Positions 17,705-26,696 are shown, counted from the first letter of the stretch. The stretch is DNA of 64,000 nucleotides from Pseudomonas palleroniana (GCF_003031675.1 NZ_PYWX01000068.1:124001-188000); one strand, 5' to 3'. Numbers and translations: made by a program. Notes: generated by a model from the letters alone, not told the origin.

Positions 17705-18114
17705 GGGGCATTCCTGGGACTAATACTGCTAGCACGACGAGAGTTAATAACCAGTACACCGAGGATGACCAGCGCCACCCCCAGGGTTTTTGAAAGCGAA
17801 AAATGTTCGTTGAACACCGGCAGGCTGGCGGCCAACAGGTACACCAGCGCATAGCTGATGCTGAGCAACGAATAGGCGCGGCCCAGGGGCAGGTCTTTGA
17901 GTGCCCCCAGCCAACAGAGCATCGACAGCGCATAGGCAATGATCGCCAGGATCACCACGCCCAAGGCGCCAAGATCGATAGCATTCTGGTTGAAGGCCGT
18001 CAGCCATTCGGTGGGCAGCGGCAGGCGTGTCATGCTCCAGCGCATGCCCAACTGGGCGGCGCTGACCAGGCCGACACTGCCCAGGGCCAGGGCAAAACCA
18101 CGCGTCCGGCTCAT
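17701..18114 (-). CDS. arnF: Undecaprenyl-phosphate-aminoarabinose flippase subunit ArnF
   Basis: 137 residues with four predicted membrane helices (about 7-24, 48-68, 78-100, 106-123), the small EmrE-like fold of ArnE/ArnF. With ArnE it is thought to flip aminoarabinosyl-undecaprenyl phosphate to the periplasmic face. The ATG at 18114 overlaps the end of arnE by four bases; the long upstream extension of this frame is antisense to the EmrE-like pattern of arnE and is not used. Confidence 0.9.
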   Translation of the reverse strand: MSRTRGFALALGSVGLVSAAQLGMRWSMTRLPLPTEWLTAFNQNAIDLGALGVVILAIIAYALSMLCWLGALKDLPLGRAYSLLSISYALVYLLAASLPVFNEHFSLSKTLGVALVILGVLVINSRRASSISPRNAP

Positions 18115-18458
18115 ACCTGGCGCCCCAGCAACACCACGCCGGCGATGACCAAGGCGACACCCAGCCAGTGACGGCCATCGATATGTTCGTGAAAGACAAA
18201 GTGCGCCATCAGCGTAACCAGTACGAAGTTCAGGCTGAGCATGGGGTAGGCAATACCGACTTCCAGGCGTTGCAGCACCAGCAGCCACACCAGCAGGCCC
18301 AGGCCCAGGCAAAACAGCGCCGACCACAACCATGCTGAACGCAGTTTCGGTGCCCAGCCCTGCGGCTGGTCGCGCCAGCTTTCGACGGCAAACTTTTGCG
18401 AGACCTGGCCCATACACGTGAGCAGGCAAGCGCTCAGCAATAGCAGCAGCGTGATCAT
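18111..18458 (-). CDS. arnE: Undecaprenyl-phosphate-aminoarabinose flippase subunit ArnE
   Basis: 115 residues, four membrane helices, the usual ArnE length. The C-terminal EamA-like end reads GRHWLGVALVIAGVVLLGR. It forms the flippase with ArnF and is coupled by four-base overlaps on both sides (arnT upstream, arnF downstream). Confidence 0.9.
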   Translation of the reverse strand: MITLLLLLSACLLTCMGQVSQKFAVESWRDQPQGWAPKLRSAWLWSALFCLGLGLLVWLLVLQRLEVGIAYPMLSLNFVLVTLMAHFVFHEHIDGRHWLGVALVIAGVVLLGRQV

Positions 18459-20110
18459 TGCGTGACCTGAGGGAAGATCATGATCACGATGTTGCCTTGC
18501 TCGTAGCGCTTGCCGTCTTTGGGCAGCAGCTCGACTTCAGCGACTTCGTCTTCACCCTTGACCCGCATCACCACACCCACGGCGCCTTGCTTGCGCGCAT
18601 CGCTCATCCATTGCTGGACTTGGGTGGGGTCGATCTTGCGGTAGGCCGTGTCCGGGTAGGCCAGGCCGTACTTCACTTCACCCACGGTGTTGTAAAGGGT
18701 GATTTCCGGGCGTGCCACGCGCCAGGACAAGGCCGACGCGGCGCCCAGGTCATTGCTCAGCAACGCGGTGGTTGGTTGCAGTTCCTGCAAGTGATCGATG
18801 ATGAACTGGTCCGGCGTCTTGTTATACACCACTGAATGCGGCAACGCGGCCGGGACCAGGGCCACCAGCAGCCAACTGCCGACGACGGGCGCCGCCCACA
18901 GCGTCAACGGCCGTGCAGCTTGCAGCAGGTTGGCGACGATCCAACCGAACAGGAAGGTAAACACCAGCACCAGGCTGAGGGTTTCCTGCCCGGGTTCGTA
19001 GATCGGCTTCTTCAACTGGAACCAGCTGATCGCCAGCAAGGCGAGGACGCCGATCACCAGGTTCAACCCACCGTTGATGCGCAATGCACGCGCCTTGCCC
19101 TGGCTGAGCTTGTCGCTCAGGGTCGAGCCCATCAGCAGGGCCAGCGGCAACAGGCACGGCATGATGTAGGACGGCAGCTTGCCCTTGGCCAGGCTGAAGA
19201 ATGCCAGGGGCATCAACAGCCACAGCAACAGGAACGCCGTTTTCGGCAGGCGCTTGTCCACCCAGGCCTGTTTGACGGTAGAGGGCAGCAGGGCGACCCA
19301 CGGCAGCGAGAACGCCACCATCAACGGCAGGTAGTACCAGAAGGGTTCGGCATGCTGCGCATCTTCACCGGCAAACCGCTGGATGTGTTCGTGCCAGAAA
19401 AAGAAATTCCAGTAGTCCGGCTCTTGCAGGTGCACGGCCAGGGCCCATGGCACGCTGACGGCGATCGCCACGACCACGGCGACGATGCCGTAACCCACCA
19501 GTTCACCCAGGCGTTTTTGCCAGATGGCGTAGGGCAGGGCGATCAGCACCGGCAGCAGCCATGCCAGGAAACCCTTGGTCATGAAACCCATGCCGCAGGC
19601 AAAACCGAGCAGGGCCCAGGACCACAAACGGCCACGGCGTGTGGTGCTGTCGAAGCAGAACCAGAGGGCAACGCCCGTCAGGTTGACCCAGAAGGTGAAC
19701 TGCGGGTCCAGGTTGGCATAGCCGCCGAGCAGCGCCACGCTGACGAAGCTCATGTACAGCACGCTGCTGATCAGGCTCTTTTGCGGGTCGTTCCACAGCC
19801 GGCGAGAGACCAGATACACCAGCAGGATGCTCAGCCCGGTGCTCAAGGCCGAGGCAAAGCGCACGCCGAACAGGTTCTGCCCGAAAATCGCCTGGCCCAG
19901 CGCGATCATCCAGTAACCGGCGGCGGGTTTTTCGAAGTAGCGAATGCCCATGAAATGCGGCGAGGCCCATTTGCCGGTCAGCAACATTTCCTGGCTGATC
20001 TGCGCATAGCGGGTTTCATCGGGAATCCACAGGCCGTGAGTGGCCAGCGGTAACAGGTAAAACACGCCAAACGCCAACAGGAGCAGGGGCAATGCCCAGC
20101 GCCGGATCAT
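18455..20110 (-). CDS. arnT: 4-amino-4-deoxy-L-arabinose lipid A transferase ArnT
   Basis: 551 residues, the usual ArnT length. About twelve membrane helices, with a periplasmic C-terminal domain from about residue 430. The first periplasmic loop contains IPDETRYAQISQEML with the conserved Asp-Glu pair, followed by HFMGIRYFEKPAAGYW. It transfers aminoarabinose from undecaprenyl phosphate to lipid A phosphate at the outer face of the inner membrane, lowering polymyxin binding. Coupled to arnD by a four-base overlap. Confidence 0.95.
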   Translation of the reverse strand: MIRRWALPLLLLAFGVFYLLPLATHGLWIPDETRYAQISQEMLLTGKWASPHFMGIRYFEKPAAGYWMIALGQAIFGQNLFGVRFASALSTGLSILLVYLVSRRLWNDPQKSLISSVLYMSFVSVALLGGYANLDPQFTFWVNLTGVALWFCFDSTTRRGRLWSWALLGFACGMGFMTKGFLAWLLPVLIALPYAIWQKRLGELVGYGIVAVVVAIAVSVPWALAVHLQEPDYWNFFFWHEHIQRFAGEDAQHAEPFWYYLPLMVAFSLPWVALLPSTVKQAWVDKRLPKTAFLLLWLLMPLAFFSLAKGKLPSYIMPCLLPLALLMGSTLSDKLSQGKARALRINGGLNLVIGVLALLAISWFQLKKPIYEPGQETLSLVLVFTFLFGWIVANLLQAARPLTLWAAPVVGSWLLVALVPAALPHSVVYNKTPDQFIIDHLQELQPTTALLSNDLGAASALSWRVARPEITLYNTVGEVKYGLAYPDTAYRKIDPTQVQQWMSDARKQGAVGVVMRVKGEDEVAEVELLPKDGKRYEQGNIVIMIFPQVTQ

Positions 20111-20991
20111 GCCTGCTGCACTCCGAGCCAGCCTTCTCGGCCGCTCAACGCACCACGCACCAGTTGTTGCTGGGGCAGGGTGGTCACATCCGCGGGCAAC
20201 AGGTCGCCCAGGGGTTTGAAGTCGATGCCGCGCTGCCCGGCTTGGGCGAGCAACTGGCGGAAATCATCAGCCATCAGAATCCCTTCTACTTCTGCGTGGA
20301 TCGTGTAGACGTTCAGTTTCGACGAGGAAAACCTGTCGAGAATGAAGTTGTTGAACTCTTTGGCAGCCACTACCGGCCCGACGACTTCGTCGAAGGTCGG
20401 CAGGTCTACCGGAATTTGTGGGGTGCCCGCGCTGCCATCGGCCAACGTCGGTCGAAACAGGCTGGTGCCCCGGCAATCACTGTTGTAGCGGAAATTGAAA
20501 GCTTGTTTGGCCTGCACCACGCGTTCATCGGCACGCCAGCCGGCGGCCGCTGAACAATCGACGCGCTCGCCCAGGATGTCACTCAGGGTATCGACGCCAC
20601 GGCGGATCTGTTCGACCAGCTGTGCATCGCTCCAACGCCCGGTGTTGGCCTGCCAGCCGTGGTGATCCCACGCGTGCAGGCCGACTTCATGGCCGGCGGC
20701 CTTGGCCTGGCGCATCAAGTGCCCCAGGTCACGCCCGATCGGCTTGCCCGGCCAGGCGGTGCCGGCGAGCAAGATATCCCAGCCGTACAGCCCGGCCGCA
20801 TTGGAACGCAGCATCTTCCACAGGAATTGCGGACGGATGAGGCGCCACAAGTGGCGCCCCATGTTGTCCGGCCCAACGCTGAAGAAGAACGTCGCTTTTA
20901 TCCCGGCTTCATCCAGGGACTCGAGCAGCCGCGGCACACCTTCACGGGTGCCACGGTAGGTGTCGACGTCGATGCGAAGACCTGCCTGCAT
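20107..20991 (-). CDS. arnD: 4-deoxy-4-formamido-L-arabinose-phosphoundecaprenol deformylase ArnD
   Basis: 294 residues, polysaccharide-deacetylase (NodB) fold. Motif LRIDVDTYRGTREGVP near the N-terminus supplies metal and catalytic acidic residues; HEVGLHAWDHHGW holds the conserved histidines. It removes the formyl group from the undecaprenyl-linked intermediate. The start codon overlaps the arnA stop by one base (TAATG). Confidence 0.95.
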   Translation of the reverse strand: MQAGLRIDVDTYRGTREGVPRLLESLDEAGIKATFFFSVGPDNMGRHLWRLIRPQFLWKMLRSNAAGLYGWDILLAGTAWPGKPIGRDLGHLMRQAKAAGHEVGLHAWDHHGWQANTGRWSDAQLVEQIRRGVDTLSDILGERVDCSAAAGWRADERVVQAKQAFNFRYNSDCRGTSLFRPTLADGSAGTPQIPVDLPTFDEVVGPVVAAKEFNNFILDRFSSSKLNVYTIHAEVEGILMADDFRQLLAQAGQRGIDFKPLGDLLPADVTTLPQQQLVRGALSGREGWLGVQQA

Positions 20992-22982
20992 TACTTCTTG
21001 TCCGCGATTTCGAGCATGGCTTCTTTCAGGAAGAAGTCCAGGGTGTTACCGATGGTTTCGCTCATCTCTACGGTCGGCTCCCAGTTCAGCAGGCGCTTGG
21101 CGTTTTCGATGCTTGGCTTGCGGTGTGCCACGTCCTGGTAACCAGTGCCGTAGAACGCCTTGCTCTCTACGTCGCGGAAACCGGCGAACGGAGGGAAGTT
21201 GCTGCGCAGCGGGTGAGCTTCGAACTGACGCAGCAGCTCTTCGCCCAACTGACGGATGCTGGCTTCGTTTTCCGGGTTGCCGATGTTGACGATCTGGCCG
21301 TCGCACACACCGTTTTCGTTATCAATGATGCGTGCCAAGGCTTCGATACCGTCGGCGATGTCAGTGAAGCAACGCTTCTGCTCGCCACCGTCGAACAGAC
21401 GGATTGGAGTACCTTCCACCAAGTTCAGGATCAGCTGGGTGATGGCACGGGAGCTGCCGATACGGGCCGAATCCAGACGGTCCAGGCGCGGGCCCATCCA
21501 GTTGAACGGACGGAACAGGGTGAATTTCAGGCCTTTGTCGCCGTAGGCCCAGATCACGCGGTCCAGCAGTTGCTTGGAAACCGAGTAGATCCAGCGCTGC
21601 TTGTTGACAGGGCCCACCACCAGGTTGGAGGTGTCTTCGTCGAAGTACTGGTCCTGGCACATGCCATAGACTTCGGAGGTCGACGGGAAGATCACGCGCT
21701 TGTTGTACTTGACGCAGTAGCGAACCAGTTTCAGGTTCTCTTCGAAGTCCAGTTCGAATACGCGCAGCGGGTTGCGGGTGTATTCGATTGGCGTGGCGAT
21801 GGCCACCAGCGGCAAGACCACGTCGCACTTCTTGATGTGGTACTCGATCCACTCGGTGTGGATGCTGATATCGCCTTCCACGTAGTGGAAGTTCGGGTGG
21901 CTGCGCAGGCGCTCGATGGCGTCGGAGCCGATGTCCAGGCCGTAGATTTCGTAACGGTCGTCACGCAGCAGGCGCTCGGACAGGTGGTTACCGATGAAAC
22001 CGTTCACACCCAGGATCAGGACACGGGTACGACGTGGCTTGCGGCCGGACTCGGCGCCGCGCAGTACCGAACCATCCACCAGACCCAGCGCATCCGCCAG
22101 TGCCGGGCCGGCCAGGAACAAGCCGTCGGCGTTACGCTGACCGAACTTGACCACCAGGGAGTCTTCACCGCAGGCGATACGCAGCGGGTTGACGCTGATC
22201 ACGCGGCCCGGCGCCAGGCCTTCGTTGCCCTTGAGCACTTCGGCCTGCCAAACGATCAGTTTGTGCTCGCCCACGGCGCAGAAAGCACCCGGGTAAGGTT
22301 GAGTGACGGCGCGAACCAGGTTGAACAGCTCTTCAGCCGGTTTTTTCCAGTCCAGCTTGCCATCGGCGGCGGTACGGCGGCCGAAGTAGGTGGCTTGGCT
22401 TTCGTCCTGGGCGGTTTCAGCCAGCTTGCCTTGAGCCAGTTGCGGCAGCGCATCACGCAGCAGGTTGGTAGCGGCGTCACGCAGCTTGGCGTGCAGGGTC
22501 AGGCCAGTATCTGTGCGGTCGATGATGACTTTCTGCTGGGCCAGGATCGCGCCGGCATCGGCGCGCTTGACCATGCGGTGCAGGGTCACGCCGGTTTCGG
22601 TTTCGCCGTTTACCAGCACCCAGTTCGCCGGAGCGCGGCCACGATATTTAGGCAGCAGGGAGCCGTGCAGGTTGAACGCACCTTTTTTGGCGGTGGCCAG
22701 CAGGGCTTCGCTCAGCAGGTTGCGGTAGTAGAAGGAAAAGATGAAATCCGGGTTCAGCTTGGCGATGCGCTCGATCCACAGCGGGTGGTTGGCGTCTTCC
22801 GGCGCATGTACCGGGATGCCATTGCGCGCGCAGAGCTGGGCGACGGAACCGTAGAAGTTGTTTTCCTTGGGATCGTCGGCATGGGTGAACACGGCAGCAA
22901 TGTCGTAGCCGGCGGCCAGCAGGGCTTCAATGCCTGCACAGCCAATATCGTGATAAGCAAAGACAACAGCTTTTGAATTCAT
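20991..22982 (-). CDS. arnA: Bifunctional UDP-glucuronate decarboxylase/UDP-Ara4N formyltransferase ArnA
   Basis: 663 residues, two fused domains. Residues 1-305: formyltransferase with FNLHGSLLPKYRGRAP (catalytic Asn-His region). Residues 315-663: SDR-type decarboxylase with GVNGFIGNHLSERLL and the catalytic Tyr/Lys in YSVSKQ. It oxidatively decarboxylates UDP-glucuronate and formylates UDP-aminoarabinose; the aminotransfer step between them needs ArnB, which is not found next to this operon. The start overlaps the arnC stop by four bases. Confidence 0.96.
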   Translation of the reverse strand: MNSKAVVFAYHDIGCAGIEALLAAGYDIAAVFTHADDPKENNFYGSVAQLCARNGIPVHAPEDANHPLWIERIAKLNPDFIFSFYYRNLLSEALLATAKKGAFNLHGSLLPKYRGRAPANWVLVNGETETGVTLHRMVKRADAGAILAQQKVIIDRTDTGLTLHAKLRDAATNLLRDALPQLAQGKLAETAQDESQATYFGRRTAADGKLDWKKPAEELFNLVRAVTQPYPGAFCAVGEHKLIVWQAEVLKGNEGLAPGRVISVNPLRIACGEDSLVVKFGQRNADGLFLAGPALADALGLVDGSVLRGAESGRKPRRTRVLILGVNGFIGNHLSERLLRDDRYEIYGLDIGSDAIERLRSHPNFHYVEGDISIHTEWIEYHIKKCDVVLPLVAIATPIEYTRNPLRVFELDFEENLKLVRYCVKYNKRVIFPSTSEVYGMCQDQYFDEDTSNLVVGPVNKQRWIYSVSKQLLDRVIWAYGDKGLKFTLFRPFNWMGPRLDRLDSARIGSSRAITQLILNLVEGTPIRLFDGGEQKRCFTDIADGIEALARIIDNENGVCDGQIVNIGNPENEASIRQLGEELLRQFEAHPLRSNFPPFAGFRDVESKAFYGTGYQDVAHRKPSIENAKRLLNWEPTVEMSETIGNTLDFFLKEAMLEIADKK

Positions 22983-24013
22983 GACGAAACCTGATCGGAA
23001 GGAGAAGTGGAAGTGTGAGAAGTTGCCAGGCCGTCGACCACGACGACCGGAGCCGGTGCTGCGGGCTGGTTGCGCAACACCTTTTCTATAAAGAAGCGTG
23101 GACGGGCACGCACGTCACTGTACATGCGACCCAGGTACTCACCCAAGAGGCCCATGCCGATGAATTGACCGCCGGTGAACACGAACAGCACGGCAAACAG
23201 CACGAACATGCCTGAGCCGGCCCATTCGGCGCCGAAGACCAGGCGCAGGAAGACCAATGCAAAGGCGAACAGCATGCCCAGTGCCGCCAGGCTGAAGCCG
23301 ACGATGGACAGCAGGCGCAGCGGGGTGGTGGTCATGCAGGTCAGCAGGTCGAACATCAGGCTGATCAAGCGCATGGCGCTGTATTTCGACTCACCGTGCT
23401 CGCGCTCGGCGTGGTGCACCAGGATTTCCGTGGTGTGGCGGGCAAAGCCGTTGGCCAGGATCGGGATGAAGGTGCTGCGTTCGCGGCAGGCCAGCATCGC
23501 GTCGACGATGGTGCGGCGATAGGCGCGCAGCATGCAGCCGTAGTCGGTCATGGCCACGCCGGTGGAGCGCTGCACGGCCAGGTTGATCAGGCGCGAAGGC
23601 CAGCGGCGGAAGGCCGAGTCCTGGCGGTTGTTGCGCACGGTCGCAACCACGTCGTAGCCGAGGGCGGCCTGCTCCACCAAGCGCGGGATTTCTTCCGGCG
23701 GGTTCTGCAGGTCGGCGTCGAGGGTAATCACCACGTCGCCACGGCACTGCTCAAAACCGGCCATGATCGCGGCATGCTGGCCGTAGTTGCGGTTGAGGAT
23801 CACCGCCACTACGTTGCTGCCGTCTTCGGCGGCGGCGTCTTCCAGCAACTGGGCCGAACTGTCACGGCTACCGTCATCCACCAGGATGATTTCGTATTTG
23901 TAGGCCAGTTGCTTGCAAGCTGCCGTCGTACGACGCAGCAATTCAGGCAGGCTGTCTTCTTCGTTGTAGACCGGGATAACGATCGACACGAGATCAATAG
24001 GGTAGGGTTTCAA
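22979..24013 (-). CDS. arnC: Undecaprenyl-phosphate 4-deoxy-4-formamido-L-arabinose transferase ArnC
   Basis: 344 residues: GT2 glycosyltransferase domain (VSIVIPVYNEEDSLPELL, ITLDADLQNPPEEIP with the metal-binding Asp residues) and two C-terminal membrane helices (about 230-295). It transfers formamidoarabinose to undecaprenyl phosphate on the cytoplasmic side. The start is TTG with GAGG nine bases upstream; an in-frame TAG nine to ten codons further up excludes a long extension. It is the first gene of the operon here, a position normally held by arnB. Confidence 0.92.
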   Translation of the reverse strand: MKPYPIDLVSIVIPVYNEEDSLPELLRRTTAACKQLAYKYEIILVDDGSRDSSAQLLEDAAAEDGSNVVAVILNRNYGQHAAIMAGFEQCRGDVVITLDADLQNPPEEIPRLVEQAALGYDVVATVRNNRQDSAFRRWPSRLINLAVQRSTGVAMTDYGCMLRAYRRTIVDAMLACRERSTFIPILANGFARHTTEILVHHAEREHGESKYSAMRLISLMFDLLTCMTTTPLRLLSIVGFSLAALGMLFAFALVFLRLVFGAEWAGSGMFVLFAVLFVFTGGQFIGMGLLGEYLGRMYSDVRARPRFFIEKVLRNQPAAPAPVVVVDGLATSHTSTSPSDQVSS

Positions 24014-24453
24014 AGATTCAAGACCTCGGGGCTAGAGCAATTGAAGCGTGAAAACAGCAGTAATCCGGGCTGATGGACAGCGTGCAGATTAAACGTAGCG
24101 TGGGGTTGCGGCGTTCATTTGACATTCCTGGGGACGGTCGCGAGTTTCTTCCATGGGCCAGCAGAGTAAAGACGAAATATAGGAAAGATCAACAGCTTAG
24201 TTGGGAAAAACGCGGTTCGTTCTGAAGTCATACGCCCAAGGTTAAGCGGAAAAATGTGCAACGAATATGAAAGGCATATGAAAAACTCGTTTTTTTCACA
24301 AATAGACAGCCAGGGTTCAGCTAAGTAGCTGACGCGCCAAGGGATAGATTTCCTACGCAGTCACCTGGCGATTTTAACCCCACATTCAACAATCTTCTCT
24401 GCATTAGCCCTCAAGTGCCGGTAAAGTAAGCCATCTCTTGCCTGGATACTCGG
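24014..24453. promoter_or_regulatory. Divergent regulatory region between arnC and the 24454 gene
   Basis: 440 bp, more AT-rich than its surroundings, without a plausible ORF or a recognisable arnB remnant. It must hold the promoters of the arn operon (leftward) and of the 24454 gene (rightward). I looked for PmrA or PhoP direct repeats and found only isolated half-site-like words (GTTTA near 24090, CTTAA on the - strand near 24240), not a convincing box. Confidence 0.55.
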
Positions 24454-25269
24454 ATGAACAGCGTGCAGCTTTTTCGCGGCCAGTTGCGGCCAGCCTTGAT
24501 AGGGTCGTTGATGGGGTTATTGCTCAGCGTGGCCGGTGCTACAACTGTGTATGCCGACGACGGTGTGACGCTGACCACGATCGACCAGGTGCCGGAAGGC
24601 GTCGAGGTGCGCGGCAAGCAGGTCGCGGCCTACACCTGGGCCGACCGCCAGGGCAAGAACCTGCTGGTACTCGCCGAGCAGGTCAGCGAGCGGGACGACG
24701 ATGGCACCCAGTCGGCTTTTGTCTATGCCGCCCAGTATTTGCTGGATGGCGAACATCCCAAACGCGTCTGGATGCTCTACGACGATGTACAGCATTGTGA
24801 GTTCGATGCCGCGCTGCGTTTTGACCGGGCCGCCACCAAAGTCACCGACCTGGCGGGAGATGGCATCACCCAGGCCACGGTCGGCTACTCGCGCACCTGC
24901 ACCAGCGACGTCAGCCCGCGTGAGTTCAAGCTGATCATGCATGTGGGGAAAGCGCAGAAGTACCGCCTGCGCGGCGTCGATCGTGTGGGCGCAAGCTGGT
25001 GGGACGAGGAAGCCGGTGCGTTGCGTGGCATGCCGTTGCCCAAGGATTGCAGCGTCGCCGCGCAACAGGCGCTGGTGAGTCAGTACCAGGAGCAGGGCAC
25101 TGAACTGCCGTTGCCGGGCTGTTATGGCGATGAGAAGGACTTCGCCAAGGCGCCGGACAGCTACCTGGCGTTCATGCGCCAGCATTGGTTTGCCCTGATG
25201 CAGGCGCAGGACGCGGATTGGGGCCAGTCACAGTCCCAGGCCCAAGACCCGGTCGAGGACGATCAATAG
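24454..25269 (+). CDS. Secreted protein, possibly M949_RS01915-type surface polysaccharide family
   Basis: 271 residues. An N-terminal signal peptide (about 1-34, cleavage after VYA) is followed by a periplasmic domain with Cys pairs (DDVQHCEFDAA, GYSRTCTSDVSP) and a repeated-looking acidic segment DLAGDGITQATVGY. The pattern Asp-x-x-Gly-Asp-Gly followed by a Cys and DVSP recalls the M949_RS01915 family of proteins loosely annotated with surface polysaccharide synthesis; this is from memory and unverified. It is divergent from the arn operon. Function unknown. Confidence 0.6.
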   Translation: MNSVQLFRGQLRPALIGSLMGLLLSVAGATTVYADDGVTLTTIDQVPEGVEVRGKQVAAYTWADRQGKNLLVLAEQVSERDDDGTQSAFVYAAQYLLDGEHPKRVWMLYDDVQHCEFDAALRFDRAATKVTDLAGDGITQATVGYSRTCTSDVSPREFKLIMHVGKAQKYRLRGVDRVGASWWDEEAGALRGMPLPKDCSVAAQQALVSQYQEQGTELPLPGCYGDEKDFAKAPDSYLAFMRQHWFALMQAQDADWGQSQSQAQDPVEDDQ

Positions 25270-25324
25270 CCGTGATTTTGTGCCAGGGCTGGTCCTGCGT
25301 TAGACTCGGCCTTCGCCAATTCAC

Positions 25325-25364
25325 TAAATACACCTATTAATCAACGAGTTGATAGGTGTATTTA
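25325..25364. repeat. Long palindrome upstream of the recombinase gene
   Basis: Perfect 13-bp inverted repeat (TAAATACACCTAT at 25325-25337, its complement at 25352-25364), with a second inner inverted repeat TCAAC/GTTGA. It ends 19 bp before the TTG start of the tyrosine recombinase. There is no T-tract, so it is not an obvious terminator; it could be an operator or a recombinase binding site. Confidence 0.8.
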
Positions 25365-25383
25365 ATCCAAAGGCTAAACTGTT

Positions 25384-26298
25384 TTGACTGAGACTATCCG
25401 CAACCCGCTGACCCTCTACCTCACCCGCCTGGCACCCTCCAGCCAATTGACCATGCGTTACGTGCTGCAGGATGCCGCCGACCGCCTCGGTTTCGAAGAC
25501 ATCAACCTCGAAGAGATCGACTGGCACCTGCTGCAACCGGAACACGTGATCGCCCTGATTGCAGCCTTGCGCGAGGACGGCTATGCGCCGAACACCTCGT
25601 CGCTGTATGTGAACGCCGTGCGTGGCGTGATGAACGAAGCCTGGCGCATGAGCCTGATCAGCCAGGACCATCTGCTCAAGATGCGCTCGGTCAAGGCCGC
25701 CTCCGGCACGCGCCTGGGGCAGGGGCGCAACCTGCGCCGCACGTTGATCCGCGAACTCATGGAAGTCTGCGCCGCCGACCCGCGCCCTCAGGGCCTGCGC
25801 GACGCTGCCGTCATCGGCATTCTGTATGGCTCAGGCATGCGCAAGTCGGAATCGGTCAACCTGGATCTGGCGCAGGTCAACTTCGAGGAACGCAGTTTGC
25901 GCGTGACCGGCAAGGGTCATAAAGAACTCCTCAAGTACGCGCCACAGTGGGCCTTCGCCAAGTTGCAGGCGTGGCTGGCGTTTCGTCGCGAGCAACTCAA
26001 AGAGGGGGAAGAGGACGATACCTTTTTATTCAACCGCATCCGCCGGGGCAGCCATATCACCCGGGAGCGTATTACCAAGCATGCGATCTATTACATCGCC
26101 CGTCAGCGCGGCGAGCAGGTGGGCGTGAAGATCATGCCCCATGATTTCAGGCGTTCGTTCATCACCCGTGTGATTGAAGAACATGACCTGTCGATCGCCC
26201 AGAAACTGGCGCACCACACCAATATCCAGACCACGGCCAGTTATGACGTGCGCGACGACAATGAGCGGCGGCGCGCGGTGGATCGTTTCGATCTGTAG
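25384..26298 (+). CDS. Tyrosine recombinase (phage-integrase family)
   Basis: 304 residues. An N-terminal SAM-like DNA-binding domain (about 5-100) precedes a complete catalytic domain: Arg in GSGMRKSE, Lys in TGKGHKE, His-x-x-Arg in MPHDFRRSF, second His in KLAHHTNIQTT and nucleophile Tyr in TTASYDV. The TTG start keeps the family-typical NPLTLYLTRLAPSS beginning; the next ATG (25453) would remove it. It has AAGG about eleven bases upstream. No other phage or integron genes are adjacent, so it is a lone recombinase. Its target site is unknown; the palindrome just upstream is a candidate. Confidence 0.9.
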   Translation: MTETIRNPLTLYLTRLAPSSQLTMRYVLQDAADRLGFEDINLEEIDWHLLQPEHVIALIAALREDGYAPNTSSLYVNAVRGVMNEAWRMSLISQDHLLKMRSVKAASGTRLGQGRNLRRTLIRELMEVCAADPRPQGLRDAAVIGILYGSGMRKSESVNLDLAQVNFEERSLRVTGKGHKELLKYAPQWAFAKLQAWLAFRREQLKEGEEDDTFLFNRIRRGSHITRERITKHAIYYIARQRGEQVGVKIMPHDFRRSFITRVIEEHDLSIAQKLAHHTNIQTTASYDVRDDNERRRAVDRFDL

Positions 26299-26326
26299 AT
26301 AAACTCAGATCTGTAGAAGAGCTCAG
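26291..26326. repeat. Tandem 18-bp imperfect repeat at the recombinase 3' end
   Basis: Two copies in tandem (26291-26308 and 26309-26326), differing at three positions; both start ATCTGTAGA and end CTCAG. The first copy contains the recombinase stop codon, the second reaches the stop of the convergent DUF2790-like gene. Confidence 0.7.
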
Positions 26327-26586
26327 CTGTGGGGGCAGGCGTCACCGACACGGATGTAGTCCAGTTCATGGCGCACACCCTGGCTATCGACGTAGATCAC
26401 ATGCCCCTTGACCGGCCCGCAGGCGGTAGCCGCTGCGCGGGTGCTGCGCACGGCCTTGGCGATATCCAGGTCTTGCGCGTAATCGTCGGCCTGGTTGACC
26501 GGCGTATTGACGCCTGGGCCGGGGTCACCCTGGGCGGCGGCGAGGGTGCTGAACAGGCTCAGCACGGCAATCAGCAAGTAACGCAT
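26323..26586 (-). CDS. DUF2790-like small secreted protein
   Basis: 87 residues with a signal peptide (MRYLLIAVLSLFSTLAAA) and a short mature domain matching the DUF2790 pattern common in pseudomonads: YAQDLDIAKAV, Cys in TACGPVKGHV, then YVDSQGVRHELDY and a final Cys. Two cysteines probably form a disulfide in the periplasm. The ATG at 26586 has GGAGG five bases upstream; an in-frame TTG at 26598 is less likely. Members are often near metal or stress genes, but their function is not known. Confidence 0.82.
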   Translation of the reverse strand: MRYLLIAVLSLFSTLAAAQGDPGPGVNTPVNQADDYAQDLDIAKAVRSTRAAATACGPVKGHVIYVDSQGVRHELDYIRVGDACPHS

Positions 26587-26696
26587 GGCGACCTCCAACC
26601 CCAGCGGGAGTGGTTTGACGAGGTTGCCATTCTATAAAGCCCGGCCGCAGGGGCTGAACGGATTCCGGCCAATAGCGGTTATCAGTGAAAACGATG

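Noticed and set aside
21123..22976. 617-residue + strand ORF over arnA, and similar long antisense ORFs at 3048-4625, 7622-9337, 36562-37755 and 57012-58460
   Set aside because: All mirror real genes of the opposite strand and show no domain, signal or ribosome site.
24014..24200. Remnant of arnB upstream of arnC
   Set aside because: No aminotransferase-like peptide is readable on the - strand in any frame; stop codons are frequent.
24014..24453. PmrA/PhoP box in the arn promoter region
   Set aside because: Only single half-site-like words were found; no pair with correct spacing.
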